Source: Phosphoribacter sp037045055 (lineage in GTDB: Bacteria > Actinomycetota > Actinomycetes > Actinomycetales > Dermatophilaceae). From it: DNA of 64,000 bases. Below, in pieces: positions 45,399 to 56,071 of the stretch. Numbering within the stretch: the stretch's first letter is position 1; the number at the start of each line of letters is the position of its first letter. Location: positions 62,001 to 126,000 of the forward strand of contig JBAOHJ010000003.1 of NCBI GenBank assembly GCA_037045055.1, in the 5' to 3' direction. Made by a program: the position numbers and the translations under genes. The notes under the pieces were generated by a model. It did not search any database and was not told the DNA's origin. It worked only from the letters and a program-made list of their open reading frames with translations.

Positions 45399-46667
45399 TC
45401 AGTCCCGGCCCCGGTCGCGTCCCAGGTGGCGGCCCAGGTCCCGGCCCAGGTCGCGGGCCAGGCGCACCGCCCGGGCGTCGGTCAGGGAGGCGACCTGGTC
45501 GACGACGACCCGCCGACGCGCCGCGTCGTCGGGCGCCGTGGCGTGGTCGGCGGCCAGGGCGGGGTCCAGGTGCTCCGGGTGGCGGGCGAAGGTGGCGACG
45601 AGCGTCTCGATGACCTCGCCCTGCCAGGCGCCTGCGGCGACCCGCTCGTCCGAGCGCATGACGTAGTGCTCGGCCACCGCCTTGAGCAGCACGCACTCGG
45701 CGCGGACCTGCTGCGGGATGACCAGGTCCGCGGCATACCGGGTGAGCGGGCCGGTGCCCCAGCGCTCTCGCGTGGCCACCTCGACGGCGTAGACGAAGCG
45801 CCCGATGAGCCGGCTGGTGAGGTCCTTGAGCGCGGCCAGGTCGGCTCGGCCGCCGTCGAACGAGGTCGGCACCAGCCCTGTGGCGACGAGCCGGTCGGCC
45901 GCGGCCTCCAGCGCCTCGATGCCCAGCTCCGGCGCGTATGCCGTGCGGGCCACCTGGGCCAGGACGCGGACCTCGTCGGGGTCGTACAGCACCCGGGGGT
46001 CCACCCGACCGGAGGCGATCGCGTCCTCGACGTCGTGGACCGAGTAGGCCACGTCGTCCGACCAGTCCATCACCTGGGCCTCCAGGCAACGCTGCCCGGG
46101 GGCGGCGTCGGCCCGCAGCCACGCGAAGACCGGCTCGTCGACGGCGTACACGCCGAACTTGCCGGTCGGGCGCGGCGCCGCACCACGCGCCCAGGGGTAC
46201 TTGGTCGCCCCGTCGAGGCTGGCCCGGGTGAGATTGAGCCCGGCCGGGCGGCCGTCGGGGTGGGTGCGTTTGGGCTCTAGGCGGGTGAGGATGCGCAGCG
46301 TCTGGGCGTTGCCTTCGAAACCACCGATGTCGTCGGCCAGCCGGTCCAGGGCCGCCTCCCCGACATGACCGAACGGCGGGTGGCCCAGGTCGTGGGCCAG
46401 GCACGCGGTGTCGACGACGTCTGCGTCGCAGCCGAGCGCGGCCCCGAACTCCCGGCCGATCTGGGCGACCTCCAGGGAGTGGGTGAGCCGGGTCCGGACG
46501 AAGTCGTCGCTGCCGGGCTGCACGACTTGGGTCTTGGCCGACAGGCGACGTAACGCCGCCGAGTGCACCAGCCGGGCGCGGTCCCGGGCGAAGTCGGCCC
46601 GGTCGGCGCGCTTGTGGGCCGGGTCCTCGGCGACCCAGCGCTCCCGGTCGCGGGGGGTGTAGCTCAC
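45399..46667 (-). CDS. dgt: Deoxyguanosinetriphosphate triphosphohydrolase-like protein
   Basis: A 422-residue HD-domain dNTPase-like protein. Metal-site motifs are TRLTHSLEVAQIGREF (His), CLAHDLGHPPFGHVGE (His-Asp) and MDWSDDVAYSVHDVED (Asp). The C-terminus ends in a degenerate DLGRD repeat. GTG at 46667 overlaps the stop of the upstream ydeI-like gene by four bases (GTGA). It precedes dnaG, and the family hydrolyses dNTPs to nucleoside and triphosphate, helping balance the dNTP pool. Confidence 0.9.
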   Translation of the reverse strand: MSYTPRDRERWVAEDPAHKRADRADFARDRARLVHSAALRRLSAKTQVVQPGSDDFVRTRLTHSLEVAQIGREFGAALGCDADVVDTACLAHDLGHPPFGHVGEAALDRLADDIGGFEGNAQTLRILTRLEPKRTHPDGRPAGLNLTRASLDGATKYPWARGAAPRPTGKFGVYAVDEPVFAWLRADAAPGQRCLEAQVMDWSDDVAYSVHDVEDAIASGRVDPRVLYDPDEVRVLAQVARTAYAPELGIEALEAAADRLVATGLVPTSFDGGRADLAALKDLTSRLIGRFVYAVEVATRERWGTGPLTRYAADLVIPQQVRAECVLLKAVAEHYVMRSDERVAAGAWQGEVIETLVATFARHPEHLDPALAADHATAPDDAARRRVVVDQVASLTDARAVRLARDLGRDLGRHLGRDRGRD

Positions 46668-47323
46668 CGGGTCTGCTCCGACTGGGCGGCTCGGGCTCGC
46701 GCCGCCCAGGTGGGCTCGGTGCCGTACTGCAGCGGCGTGATGAGCCGGCCTGCGGCGCAGTCGGCGAGCAGCTGCGCCAGGCGCCGGTCGCGGGTGGCCT
46801 GCCGCTTGGCCGACAGCACCCAGTGCACGCACTGCTTGCGGTAGGAGTGGGTGGCCGCGGCCCAGAACACGTCCGCGCGGGGGTCGGCGGCCAGCCGCGC
46901 GGCATACTCCTGCGGCAGTCGACCGCTTTCGGCCTGCTCGTAGGCGTAGATGCCCTGGCGGTCGGCGAACCGGGCCTGGTAGGCCGCCAGCCCGGCGGGG
47001 CGCATCCGGCCGTCGGCGACGAGCCGCTCGGCGGTGGCGACGTTGATCGTGCTCCACACGCTGCCCCGCCGCCGCGGGGTCCACCGCTGGCGCACCGCGT
47101 CCGAGCCCAGGCTCTGGACGACCGAGTCGATCCACCCGTAGCACAGGGCCTCCTCGACGGCCGCCGCCCAGGTCAGCCCGCGCGGCTGGACATGCTTCTT
47201 GCGCAGTCCCATCCACAGCTCAGTGGCGGAGTCGTGGTTGGCCTCGAGCCAGGCCCGGAAGTCCGCGGGCGCCTCGAAGAACGTGGCGGGCCGCCCGTGC
47301 GGGTCGGGCCTGCGCTCACCCAC
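46664..47323 (-). CDS. YdeI/OmpD-associated family protein
   Basis: A 219-residue cytoplasmic protein of the YdeI/OmpD-associated (DUF1905-related, bacteriocin-protection) group. It opens FFEAPADFRAWLEANHDSAT followed by ELWMGLRKKH, has AVEEALCYGWIDSVV and the RWTPRR block, then a C-terminal helical YdeI domain (HWVLSAKRQATRDRRL). The GTG at 47323 overlaps the dusB stop by eight bases and is preferred because it begins just before the conserved domain. Function in bacteria is poorly known. Confidence 0.75.
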   Translation of the reverse strand: MGERRPDPHGRPATFFEAPADFRAWLEANHDSATELWMGLRKKHVQPRGLTWAAAVEEALCYGWIDSVVQSLGSDAVRQRWTPRRRGSVWSTINVATAERLVADGRMRPAGLAAYQARFADRQGIYAYEQAESGRLPQEYAARLAADPRADVFWAAATHSYRKQCVHWVLSAKRQATRDRRLAQLLADCAAGRLITPLQYGTEPTWAARARAAQSEQTR

Positions 47324-48554
47324 CGGACACGCCCAGCTCGGCCTGGGCGATCGTCGCCCGTTGCGTCTCGGACAGCTCGGGCGAGTCGAGCCACCCCGGC
47401 GGCAGGGCCACTCGCTTGGGGGTCCCGGCCCGGCCGCGCGGCCCCTCGGCGGGCTCGCCGGGCCAGGGCGCGTCGGGGTCGAGGTCGCCCAGCAGTCGGT
47501 CCAGGGTGGCCAGCGAGTCGACCAGGGCGAGCTCACGCCGCAGCGTCGGGCCGACCGGGAACCCCTTGAGATACCACGAGACGTGCTTGCGCAGGTCGCG
47601 ACAGCCGCGCCCCTGGTCGCCGAAGAAGTCCGCCAGGTATGCCGCGTGCGCCCGCATCGTCCGGGCGACCTCGCCCAGCGTGGGCGCGGGGGTCGCCGGG
47701 GAGCCGGCGAGCGCGGCGGCCAGCTCGGCGAACACCCACGGCCGCCCGAGGCAGCCCCGGCCGACGACCACGCCGTCGCAGCCGGTCTCGGCGAACATCC
47801 GCACGGCGTCCGCGGCGGACCAGATGTCGCCGTTGCCCAGCACGGGGATCGAGCGCACCGCCCGTTTGAGGGCGCCGATCGCGGCCCAGTCGGCCTGCCC
47901 CGAGTAGTGCTGGGCTGCGGTGCGGGCATGCAGGGCGACCGCGGCCGCCCCCTCGGCCTCGGCGGCCCGGCCGGCCTCGAGATAGGTGTGGTGCTGCTCG
48001 TCGATGCCGATGCGCATCTTCACGGTCACCGGCACGCCCCGCCGGCCGGCCTCGGCGACGACCGAGCCGACGATGGCTCGGAACAGCTCGCGTTTCCAGG
48101 GCAGGGCCGCGCCACCCCCCTTGCGGGTGACCTTGGGCACCGGGCAGCCGAAGTTGAGGTCGACATGGTCGGCGCGGTCCTGCAGGACGAGCAGCCGGGC
48201 GGCGGCCCGGGCGGTGACCGGGTCGACCGAGTAGAGCTGCACCGAGCGGGGGTGCTCCTGCGGGTCGTGCTCGATCAGCCGCATCGTCTCGGGATGGCGC
48301 TCGACGAGGGCCCGAGAGGTGACCATCTCGCTGACGTAGAGGCACGAGGAGCCGTCGGCCGCCCTCGGCCCATGGCCCACGACCTGCTCCCGACACAGCC
48401 GGCGGAAGGCCCGGTTGGTGATGCCGGCCATCGGCGCGAGGACGACCGGACTAGGCAGGACATGTGGCCCGATGCGCAGCGGCCCCGCCACCGGGGGGCC
48501 CGGTGGCGGGGTCGCGAGCGCTGGGGTGCGCGGCGCGGCATACGAGGTGGTCAT
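47316..48554 (-). CDS. dusB: tRNA-dihydrouridine synthase
   Basis: A 412-residue FMN enzyme reducing uridines in the tRNA D-loop. Motifs are VLAPMAGITNRAFRRLCRE, VQLYSVDP, the catalytic cysteine in VDLNFGCPVPKVTRKGGG, VTVKMRIGID, and GNGDIWSAADA with GCDGVVVGRGCLGRPWVF. The ATG at 48554 leaves a Pro/Ala-rich leader of about 25 residues before the barrel. It belongs to the same minus-strand run as the MMPL transporter, ydeI-like gene, dgt and dnaG. Confidence 0.92.
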   Translation of the reverse strand: MTTSYAAPRTPALATPPPGPPVAGPLRIGPHVLPSPVVLAPMAGITNRAFRRLCREQVVGHGPRAADGSSCLYVSEMVTSRALVERHPETMRLIEHDPQEHPRSVQLYSVDPVTARAAARLLVLQDRADHVDLNFGCPVPKVTRKGGGAALPWKRELFRAIVGSVVAEAGRRGVPVTVKMRIGIDEQHHTYLEAGRAAEAEGAAAVALHARTAAQHYSGQADWAAIGALKRAVRSIPVLGNGDIWSAADAVRMFAETGCDGVVVGRGCLGRPWVFAELAAALAGSPATPAPTLGEVARTMRAHAAYLADFFGDQGRGCRDLRKHVSWYLKGFPVGPTLRRELALVDSLATLDRLLGDLDPDAPWPGEPAEGPRGRAGTPKRVALPPGWLDSPELSETQRATIAQAELGVSGG

Positions 48555-48584
48555 GGCGGGGCTATTGTCCCAGCCCCGCAGCCG

Positions 48585-50819
48585 TCAGTGGTGCAGCCGC
48601 GGCAGCCACGCCGGCCCGCGGTGGGCCCGCTCGCCCAGCAGCGCCAGGGTCGCCGGCAGCAGCACGCCGCGCACCAGGGTGGCGTCGAGCAGCACCGCGA
48701 CTGCCAGGCCCACCCCGAGCTGCTTCATCTCCAGGACCGACAGCGTGCCGAAGACGGCGAAGACCCCGACCATGACGGCCGCCGCGCTGGTCACCACCCC
48801 GGCCGAGCGGGCCACCCCGGCGCGGACCGCGGCGCGCGGCGGCATCCCGGCGTCGCGGGCCTCCCGGACCCGGCTGGTGACGAAGACGTGGTAGTCCATG
48901 GACAGCCCGAAGAGCACGACGAACATCAGCAGCGGCAGCCACGACGCGATCGAGCCGATCGAGGTGAAACCGAGCACGCCCTCGGCCCAGGTGCCCTGGA
49001 AGACCGCGGTCATCACGCCGTATGCCGCGCCGACGGACAGCAGGTTGAGTGCGACGGTGGCGGCGGCCAGCCACGGCGACCCGAACGACACGAGCATGAC
49101 CAGCAAGGCGAGCACGAGCACGAAGCCGACGACCCAGGGCAGCCGGCTGTCCATCCACCGGGCCAGGTCGGTGGCGGCGGCGTAACCGCCGACGTGCACC
49201 TCGACACCCGGGGTGCCGGCCAGGTCGGCGGCGACCTGGGTGGCGACCCGCTCGCGCACCGCGTCGACGACCCCGGGCAGGGCCTGGTCGGAGGCATCCA
49301 GACCGACGCCCACGGCCAGCACCGACACGGTCCGGTCGGTGGAGGTGCGCGCCTGGGGGGCCGCCCCCGAGACGTGCTCGATCCCGCTCGCCGTTCCCGC
49401 GGCGGAGCGCAGTGCGGCGGCGACCCGCTCGGACTGGTCGGCAGGGGCCTTGACGACGACCAGCAGCGAGACGCCCTCGGTCGGCGCCGCCGCCTGCAGC
49501 TGGCGGTAGGCCGCCACGACCGGCACGTCCTTGGGTAGGTCCTCGACCCCGGGCAGGGCGGTGCGCATGCCCACGGCGGGCGCCGCGAGCCCCACGAGCA
49601 GCGCCACCGCGGCGCCGGCCCAGGCGAGCGGGTGGGCCACCACCCGGCCGGCCAGCCGGCCCCACGCCGACTCGACCGAGCCGCGGGTGGCCTCCCGCCG
49701 CCGGGTGAAGGGCAGACGCAGGGCGTCGACGCGGTCGCCGAGCACGGCGAGCACGGCCGGCAGCACCGTGGCGGAGGCGAACACGGCGACGCCGACGACG
49801 AGCAGCGTGCCGACGGCCAGCGACGTGAACAGGCCACCGGCGACGAGCATGCCGGCCATCGCGACCATGACGGTCAGCCCCGAGATGAGCACTGCGCGCC
49901 CGGCGGTGGCGCCGGCGACCACGATGGCGTCCTCGACACTGGCGCCGGCGGCCCGCTCCTCGCGGGAGCGGCGCAGCACGAACAGCGCGTAGTCGACCCC
50001 GACCGCCAGGCCGATGAGCAGCACGAGACTCTGCGTGTTGGGGTCGACGGTCACCCAGTGTTGGGAGACGGCCGCGGTGAGGCCCAGCGCCACGACGACC
50101 GAGCCCATGCCCAGCACCAGCGGGACGCCGGCGGCCAGGATCGTGCCGAACGCCACGAGCAGCACCACCAGGGTGATCGGCAGGCTCACCAGCTCGGCGC
50201 GTTGGAAGTCCCGTCCCAGGGTGTCGTCGAACTCCTTGCCGATCGACGCCGGCCCGACCTGGCCGATGGTCAGCTGCGGGTACTGCCCGGCCAGCCGGGC
50301 GGTCACCGCCAGGGACGGGCCGACGACCGCGGTCGCCTTGGGCAGCGAGGTCTCCTCGGGCGAGGTCCGGGCGGCCAGCTCGACGGGCACGACCACGCTG
50401 CGGCCGTCCGCACCGGGCACGGGTGCACCGACCGCGGCCACCCCCTCGACGCCCCGGTATGCCGCGGCCAGCTCGGCGCCCAGCGCGAGGGCGCGCTCGG
50501 GCGCGAGAGCCCCCTCGCGTGCCGTCGCCACGACGGTCTCGGTCGGCGGCCCGGACACGTCCGAGCCGGCGAGGATCGCCTCGGCGCGGGCCGAGTCCCC
50601 GACGAGCTGTTGGTCCTGCGGGGTGGTGGCCAGGCCCGAGGAGAGCAGGACGACCGACCCGCCGAGCAGCAGGGTGGCCACGACGATGACCCACCAGCGG
50701 TGGGCGACGCTGAAGGCGGCGACGGACGAGCGAGGCGGGGCCGAAGGCGACGGGGCGGGCGCGGTGGACGGCCCAGGCGACGGGATGGCGGTCCGGGGGC
50801 GATTGCTCAGCAGGCTCAT
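48585..50819 (-). CDS. MMPL-family RND transporter
   Basis: A 744-residue membrane transporter with the two-fold RND/MMPL build: TM1 (WWVIVVATLLLGGSVVLL), a large extracytoplasmic loop, TM2-6 (ITLVVLLVAFGTILAAGVPL, LVLLIGLAVGVDYALFVL with the GxDYxxF motif), then a second loop and TM7-12 (MFVVLFGLSMDYHVFV). Proton-relay Asp and Tyr are present in both GxxxDY/SMDYH motifs. Likely export of lipids or hydrophobic compounds using the proton gradient. It lies 97 bp after glyS and 30 bp before dusB. Confidence 0.9.
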   Translation of the reverse strand: MSLLSNRPRTAIPSPGPSTAPAPSPSAPPRSSVAAFSVAHRWWVIVVATLLLGGSVVLLSSGLATTPQDQQLVGDSARAEAILAGSDVSGPPTETVVATAREGALAPERALALGAELAAAYRGVEGVAAVGAPVPGADGRSVVVPVELAARTSPEETSLPKATAVVGPSLAVTARLAGQYPQLTIGQVGPASIGKEFDDTLGRDFQRAELVSLPITLVVLLVAFGTILAAGVPLVLGMGSVVVALGLTAAVSQHWVTVDPNTQSLVLLIGLAVGVDYALFVLRRSREERAAGASVEDAIVVAGATAGRAVLISGLTVMVAMAGMLVAGGLFTSLAVGTLLVVGVAVFASATVLPAVLAVLGDRVDALRLPFTRRREATRGSVESAWGRLAGRVVAHPLAWAGAAVALLVGLAAPAVGMRTALPGVEDLPKDVPVVAAYRQLQAAAPTEGVSLLVVVKAPADQSERVAAALRSAAGTASGIEHVSGAAPQARTSTDRTVSVLAVGVGLDASDQALPGVVDAVRERVATQVAADLAGTPGVEVHVGGYAAATDLARWMDSRLPWVVGFVLVLALLVMLVSFGSPWLAAATVALNLLSVGAAYGVMTAVFQGTWAEGVLGFTSIGSIASWLPLLMFVVLFGLSMDYHVFVTSRVREARDAGMPPRAAVRAGVARSAGVVTSAAAVMVGVFAVFGTLSVLEMKQLGVGLAVAVLLDATLVRGVLLPATLALLGERAHRGPAWLPRLHH

Positions 50820-50916
50820 GGGTCGACCCTCCCGCCGCGCGGCATCCGGGCACGACCCGGAAGGACCCTCAGCCCTCCCCGAGCGACCCTGAGTCGACCC
50901 TGGCCGCGACCCTGAG

Positions 50917-52313
<1,397 letters not shown>

Positions 52314-52373
52314 ACGGGACAGGCTATCGGGGCCGTCGGCGGCCCCCGGACCGCCCGCGTACCCTTGGGTGGC

Positions 52374-52658
52374 GTGAGCCTGCCCCTGCGGTCCCGTGTC
52401 GAGCACGCCTCCGTCCCCGTGGTCACCCGCCTGAACCGTATGCCGCGCGCGCTGGGGTTCTTCATCGTGTTGGCGATGATGGCGGTGGGGGTGTTCGTGC
52501 CTCGGGTCGGATTCCTGGCCACCCTGCTCGTCGCGGCGTTCGTGGGCTGGCTGCTGTACCTGGTGTGGCCCCGGCTGACCCTCGCCGAACGGCTGTTCCG
52601 GATCGCGGTGCTGGTCATGGTCCTGGCCGTGGCGCTGGTGCAGGCCGTCCCGCGCTGA
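52374..52658 (+). CDS. Small membrane protein, DUF6703-like
   Basis: A 94-residue protein with two transmembrane helices (ALGFFIVLAMMAVGVFV and LATLLVAAFVGWLLYLVW) and a third hydrophobic stretch at the C-terminus (IAVLVMVLAVALVQAV). The start is GTG at 52374, giving MSLPLRSRVEHASVPVV; it is divergent from glyS. The LNRMPRALGF segment and size fit the actinobacterial DUF6703 group. Function unknown. Confidence 0.7.
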   Translation: MSLPLRSRVEHASVPVVTRLNRMPRALGFFIVLAMMAVGVFVPRVGFLATLLVAAFVGWLLYLVWPRLTLAERLFRIAVLVMVLAVALVQAVPR

Positions 52659-52776
52659 GCGGTCGCCGGGCCAGGCGCCACTGACCCCCTGCGCCGGCCG
52701 AACCCGCGGGCACCCCGACGCCCGCCCTGCGCCCTGCCCTGTGCCCACCTGTGCCGACGTCCCCGAACCGGTTACT

Positions 52777-52791
52777 TGACAATGATTCTCA
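52777..52791 (+). promoter_or_regulatory. Zur box overlapping the znuA promoter
   Basis: TGACAATGATTCTCA fits the zinc-uptake-regulator palindrome TGAnAATnATTnTCA. It overlaps a -35-like TTGACA (52776-52781), 20 bases before the znuA GTG, so zinc-loaded Zur would block transcription. The zur gene itself ends this operon. Confidence 0.75.
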
Positions 52792-52810
52792 TTCCAGGCA
52801 GGGTGGTGGG

Positions 52811-53857
52811 GTGCGATTCGCTCGACGTACCCTCGTCCTGCCGTCGGTCGGCCTCGCCGCGGTGGCGAGCCTGGCCGCGGTGGCGAGCCTGGCCGGGTGC
52901 TCGGCTGCCGACACCCCCCCGAGCGGCCCCTCAGGCGCCCCTGCGAGCACCCTGCCCAGCGGCTCACCGGGCACGTCGCCCAACGGCGCGGCCAGCCGAT
53001 CGGCCCCGTCCCCGGCGGTCGCCGGCGCCGGCACCCCCCTCGCGGTCACGGCGGGCTTCTACCCGCTGGCGTACGTCGCCGAGCAGGTCGGCGGCGCCCG
53101 GGTCACGGTGACGACGCTGACCAAGCCCGGGGTGGAGCCCCACGATCTGGAGCTGAGCCCCCAGGACGTCGCCGGGCTGTCCCGGGCCGCCCTCGTGCTC
53201 ACCCTCGCCGGCTTCCAGCCCGCCGTCGACACGGCGGTCGCCCAGCAGGCCCAGGGCAGGACCCTGGATGTCTCCTCGGCCGCGTCGCTGGACCTGGCCG
53301 ACCCTGACGGCGGCGACGGCGGTGCCCAGCCCGGCGGCCCGGACCCGCACTTCTGGCTCGACCCGATCCGGTATGCCGCCGTCGGGCGGGCCGTCGCACA
53401 GCGGCTCGCCGCCCTGGACCCCGACGACGCCGCCGGATACCGCGAGCGGGCCGACGCCTTCACCGTCTCGATGACCGGCCTGGACGCGGCATACACCCAG
53501 GGTCTGGCCTCGTGCGCGGTGTCCACGCTGGTCACCGGCCACGCCGCGTTCGGCTACCTTGCCCAGCGCTACCGGCTCACCCAGGTGCCCATCGCCGGGC
53601 TGTCCCCGGACCAGGAGCCCTCGGCCAAGAAGCTGGCCGAGGTCGGGCGCGTGGTCAGGGACCACGGCGTGCGGACGATCTACGCCGAGGCTCTCGGTGA
53701 CGCCGCGTTCGCCCGGACCGTGGCGTCGAGCACCGGGGCGAGCCTGGCCGTCCTCGACCCGGTCGAGGGGATCACCACGTCGTCGTCGGGCGCGGACTAC
53801 CGGGCGGTCATGCTGGTCAACCTCGCGACGTTGCGCGTCGGTCAGGAGTGCCGGTGA
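52811..53857 (+). CDS. znuA: Zinc ABC transporter substrate-binding lipoprotein
   Basis: A 348-residue cluster A-I (ZnuA/AdcA-type) binding protein. The signal peptide runs from VRFARRTLVLPSVGLAAV to the lipobox LAGC, with a duplicated SLAAVASLA inside it, then a Ser/Pro-rich tether. Metal-binding histidines are in GVEPHDLELSP, GPDPHFWLDP and VTGHAAFGYLAQRYRL. GTG at 52811 gives a proper signal peptide. There is no SD, and the -10 position would put the transcript start near the GTG, suggesting a leaderless message. The Zur box is directly upstream. Confidence 0.9.
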   Translation: MRFARRTLVLPSVGLAAVASLAAVASLAGCSAADTPPSGPSGAPASTLPSGSPGTSPNGAASRSAPSPAVAGAGTPLAVTAGFYPLAYVAEQVGGARVTVTTLTKPGVEPHDLELSPQDVAGLSRAALVLTLAGFQPAVDTAVAQQAQGRTLDVSSAASLDLADPDGGDGGAQPGGPDPHFWLDPIRYAAVGRAVAQRLAALDPDDAAGYRERADAFTVSMTGLDAAYTQGLASCAVSTLVTGHAAFGYLAQRYRLTQVPIAGLSPDQEPSAKKLAEVGRVVRDHGVRTIYAEALGDAAFARTVASSTGASLAVLDPVEGITTSSSGADYRAVMLVNLATLRVGQECR

Positions 53858-54672
53858 GCGACCCTGCGACGGTCCTGTCGCTGCGCGGGGCCTGCTTCGG
53901 ATACGCCGACCGCGCGGTGGTGGGCGAGCTCACCCTGACCGTGCGCGCCGGCGAGGTCCTGGCACTGCTCGGGCCGAACGGCGCGGGCAAGTCCACCGTG
54001 GTCAAGGGGATCCTCGGCCTGGCAACGCAGTTCGGCGGCGAGGTCGAGCTCTTCGGCACCCCTCGGCACGAGGCCGACGAGCCGGGCCGGGTGGGCTACG
54101 TCCCGCAACGGCACACCCTGGCCTCCGGCGTGCCGGCCACGGTCTGGGAGGTGGTCTCCTCGGGCCGGCTGCCCCGTCGACCGTGGCTGCGCCGCACGAG
54201 CGCGCACGACCGCGAGGTGGTCCGGCGCAGCATCGACCTGGTGGGGCTGGCCGACCGGGCGCGCACCGACGTCGGCACGCTCTCCGGGGGCCAGCAGCGT
54301 CGGGTGCTCATCGCCCGGGCGCTGGCCGGCGAGCCGGAGATCCTCGTCATGGACGAGCCGACCGCGGGGGTGGACGCCGCCGCGCAGCAGGTCCTCGCCG
54401 CCGTCCTGGGCCGGTTGGCCGCCACCGGGGTGACCATGGTCATCGTCACGCACGAGCTCGCCGCCCTGGCCGCCTTGGTCACCCGGGTCGTCGTCGTCGA
54501 CCAGGGCAGCGTGGTCTTCGACGGCTCCCCGGCGGCCTTCGCGCAGGCCACCGGGGCCCGCCCCGACCCCGAGGGGCACCACCACCCGGGCCGGGCGGGG
54601 GCCGCGCCCACCTGGGTGGCCGCGGTCGCCGGACCCCTGCCGTTGGCCACCCCACGAGGCTCCGATGACTGA
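53854..54672 (+). CDS. znuC: Zinc ABC transporter ATP-binding protein
   Basis: A 272-residue ATPase with Walker A GPNGAGKST, signature LSGGQQRRVLIARAL, Walker B ILVMDEP and switch His in IVTHEL. I take GTG at 53854, which overlaps the znuA stop (GTGA) and has AGGAG five bases upstream; GTG at 53848 would overlap that site. The C-terminal tail is longer than usual and contains GHHHPGR, perhaps a metal-sensing or binding element. It energises ZnuB. Confidence 0.92.
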   Translation: MSDPATVLSLRGACFGYADRAVVGELTLTVRAGEVLALLGPNGAGKSTVVKGILGLATQFGGEVELFGTPRHEADEPGRVGYVPQRHTLASGVPATVWEVVSSGRLPRRPWLRRTSAHDREVVRRSIDLVGLADRARTDVGTLSGGQQRRVLIARALAGEPEILVMDEPTAGVDAAAQQVLAAVLGRLAATGVTMVIVTHELAALAALVTRVVVVDQGSVVFDGSPAAFAQATGARPDPEGHHHPGRAGAAPTWVAAVAGPLPLATPRGSDD

Positions 54673-55651
54673 GCTGCTCGCCCTGGACTTCATGCAGCGC
54701 GCGCTGCTCGCCGCCGTCCTGGTCGGGGTGGCCGCGCCGCTGGTCGGGGTCTTCCTCGTCCAGCGCAGGCTGGCCCTGGTCGGCGACGGCATGGGCCACG
54801 TGGCCCTCGCCGGGGTGGCCGTCGGGGTGCTCACCGGTCAGTCCCCGGTGCTCACCGCGCTCGCCGCCGCGACCGTCGCGGCGGTCGTCATCGAGGTGCT
54901 GCGGACCTCGGGACGCGCCCAGGGCGACGTCGCCCTGGCGATCGTCTTCTACGGCGGCATCGCGGCGAGCGTGGTCATCATCGCCAAGTCGCCGCGCGGC
55001 ACTCCGGCCACCCTCACGGCATACCTCTTCGGTGCGATCACCACCGTCCAGCCCGGCGACGTGGGCGTCTTCGCCGGTCTCACCGGGCTGATCGTCCTCG
55101 CCGTGGCGGTGCTCGGGGCACGGCTGTTCGCCGCGGCCAGCGACGAGGAGTGGGCCCGGGCCGCCGGCCTGCCGGTCGTCGGGCTCAACCTCGCCCTCGC
55201 GGTGCTCACCGCGGTCACCGTGGTCGTCTCGATGCGCATCGTCGGGCTGCTGCTTATCAGCGCCCTGATGATCGTGCCCAACGCCGCCGCGCAGCAGGTG
55301 GCCCGCTCGTTCCGAGCCGCCCTGGCCTATGCCGTGCTCGTCGGCCTGGGCAGCGCAGTGGGCGGCGTGCTGGTGTCCTACTACGCCGACACCCCGTCCG
55401 GGGGCACGATCGTCTGCCTGGCTATCGGGGTGTTCGTGGTCGTCGCCGTGGCCCGCGCGCTCGTCGAGCGGGCGCACCGGGGCCGGCACAGCGAGGCCGA
55501 GGTCCACCCGCACGAGCACGGTCCGGGGTGCGGTCACGACGCGCTCCCGCACGGCGACCATGTCGACTACCTGCACGACGGTCACCGCCACGCCCCCCAC
55601 GAGGGGCACTACGACGAACACGCACCCCCGACCGACGGCGCGCACCTATGA
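54665..55651 (+). CDS. znuB: Zinc ABC transporter permease with His-rich C-terminal tail
   Basis: A 328-residue ABC-3 family permease with about eight hydrophobic helices (LAAVLVGVAAPLVGVFLV, MGHVALAGVAVGVLTG, LLLISALMIVPNAAA). After the last helix comes a 60-residue cytoplasmic tail holding about 15 histidines plus many acidic residues (HPHEHGPGCGHDALPHGDH and further His-X repeats), rare for this subunit and probably zinc-binding. The ATG overlaps znuC by eight bases, and the stop overlaps the zur start (ATGA). Confidence 0.92.
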   Translation: MTELLALDFMQRALLAAVLVGVAAPLVGVFLVQRRLALVGDGMGHVALAGVAVGVLTGQSPVLTALAAATVAAVVIEVLRTSGRAQGDVALAIVFYGGIAASVVIIAKSPRGTPATLTAYLFGAITTVQPGDVGVFAGLTGLIVLAVAVLGARLFAAASDEEWARAAGLPVVGLNLALAVLTAVTVVVSMRIVGLLLISALMIVPNAAAQQVARSFRAALAYAVLVGLGSAVGGVLVSYYADTPSGGTIVCLAIGVFVVVAVARALVERAHRGRHSEAEVHPHEHGPGCGHDALPHGDHVDYLHDGHRHAPHEGHYDEHAPPTDGAHL

Positions 55652-56049
55652 CCGGCCGGCGCGTGACCCGCCAGCGCGCCGCGGTCGCGGCCCTGCTGGA
55701 GCGCACCGGGGACTTCACCTCGGCCCAGCAGCTGCATGCCCGCCTGCGCGACGGCGGGGACCCCATCGGGCTGGCCACGGTCTACCGCACCCTCGCGGCT
55801 ATGGCGGCCGACGGGCAGATCGACGTGCTGCGCGGGCCGGACGGCGAGGCGGCCTACCGACGGTGCAGCGACGGCCACCACCACCACCTGGTCTGCCGCG
55901 AGTGCGGCTACACCGTCGAGGTCGAGGGGCCGGCCGTCGAGACCTGGGCGGAGCAGCTGGGCCGGCGACACGGGTTCCGGGACGTGCGCCATACCGTCGA
56001 GGTCAGCGGCACCTGCCGGTCCTGCCGGGCGCGGCACACCGGCACCTGA
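55648..56049 (+). CDS. zur: Zinc uptake regulator, Fur family
   Basis: A 133-residue Fur-family repressor: winged helix RVTRQRAAVAALLERTGDF followed by the recognition helix region GLATVYRTLAAMA, metal site SDGHHHHLVCRECGYTVEVE, and the structural zinc cysteines CRECG and CRSCRARH. With zinc bound it should repress the operon through the box at 52777. It is the last gene of znuA-znuC-znuB-zur and is translationally coupled to znuB. Confidence 0.92.
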   Translation: MTGRRVTRQRAAVAALLERTGDFTSAQQLHARLRDGGDPIGLATVYRTLAAMAADGQIDVLRGPDGEAAYRRCSDGHHHHLVCRECGYTVEVEGPAVETWAEQLGRRHGFRDVRHTVEVSGTCRSCRARHTGT

Positions 56050-56071
56050 CCGCCTGCCCGGCGGTCGCGAC

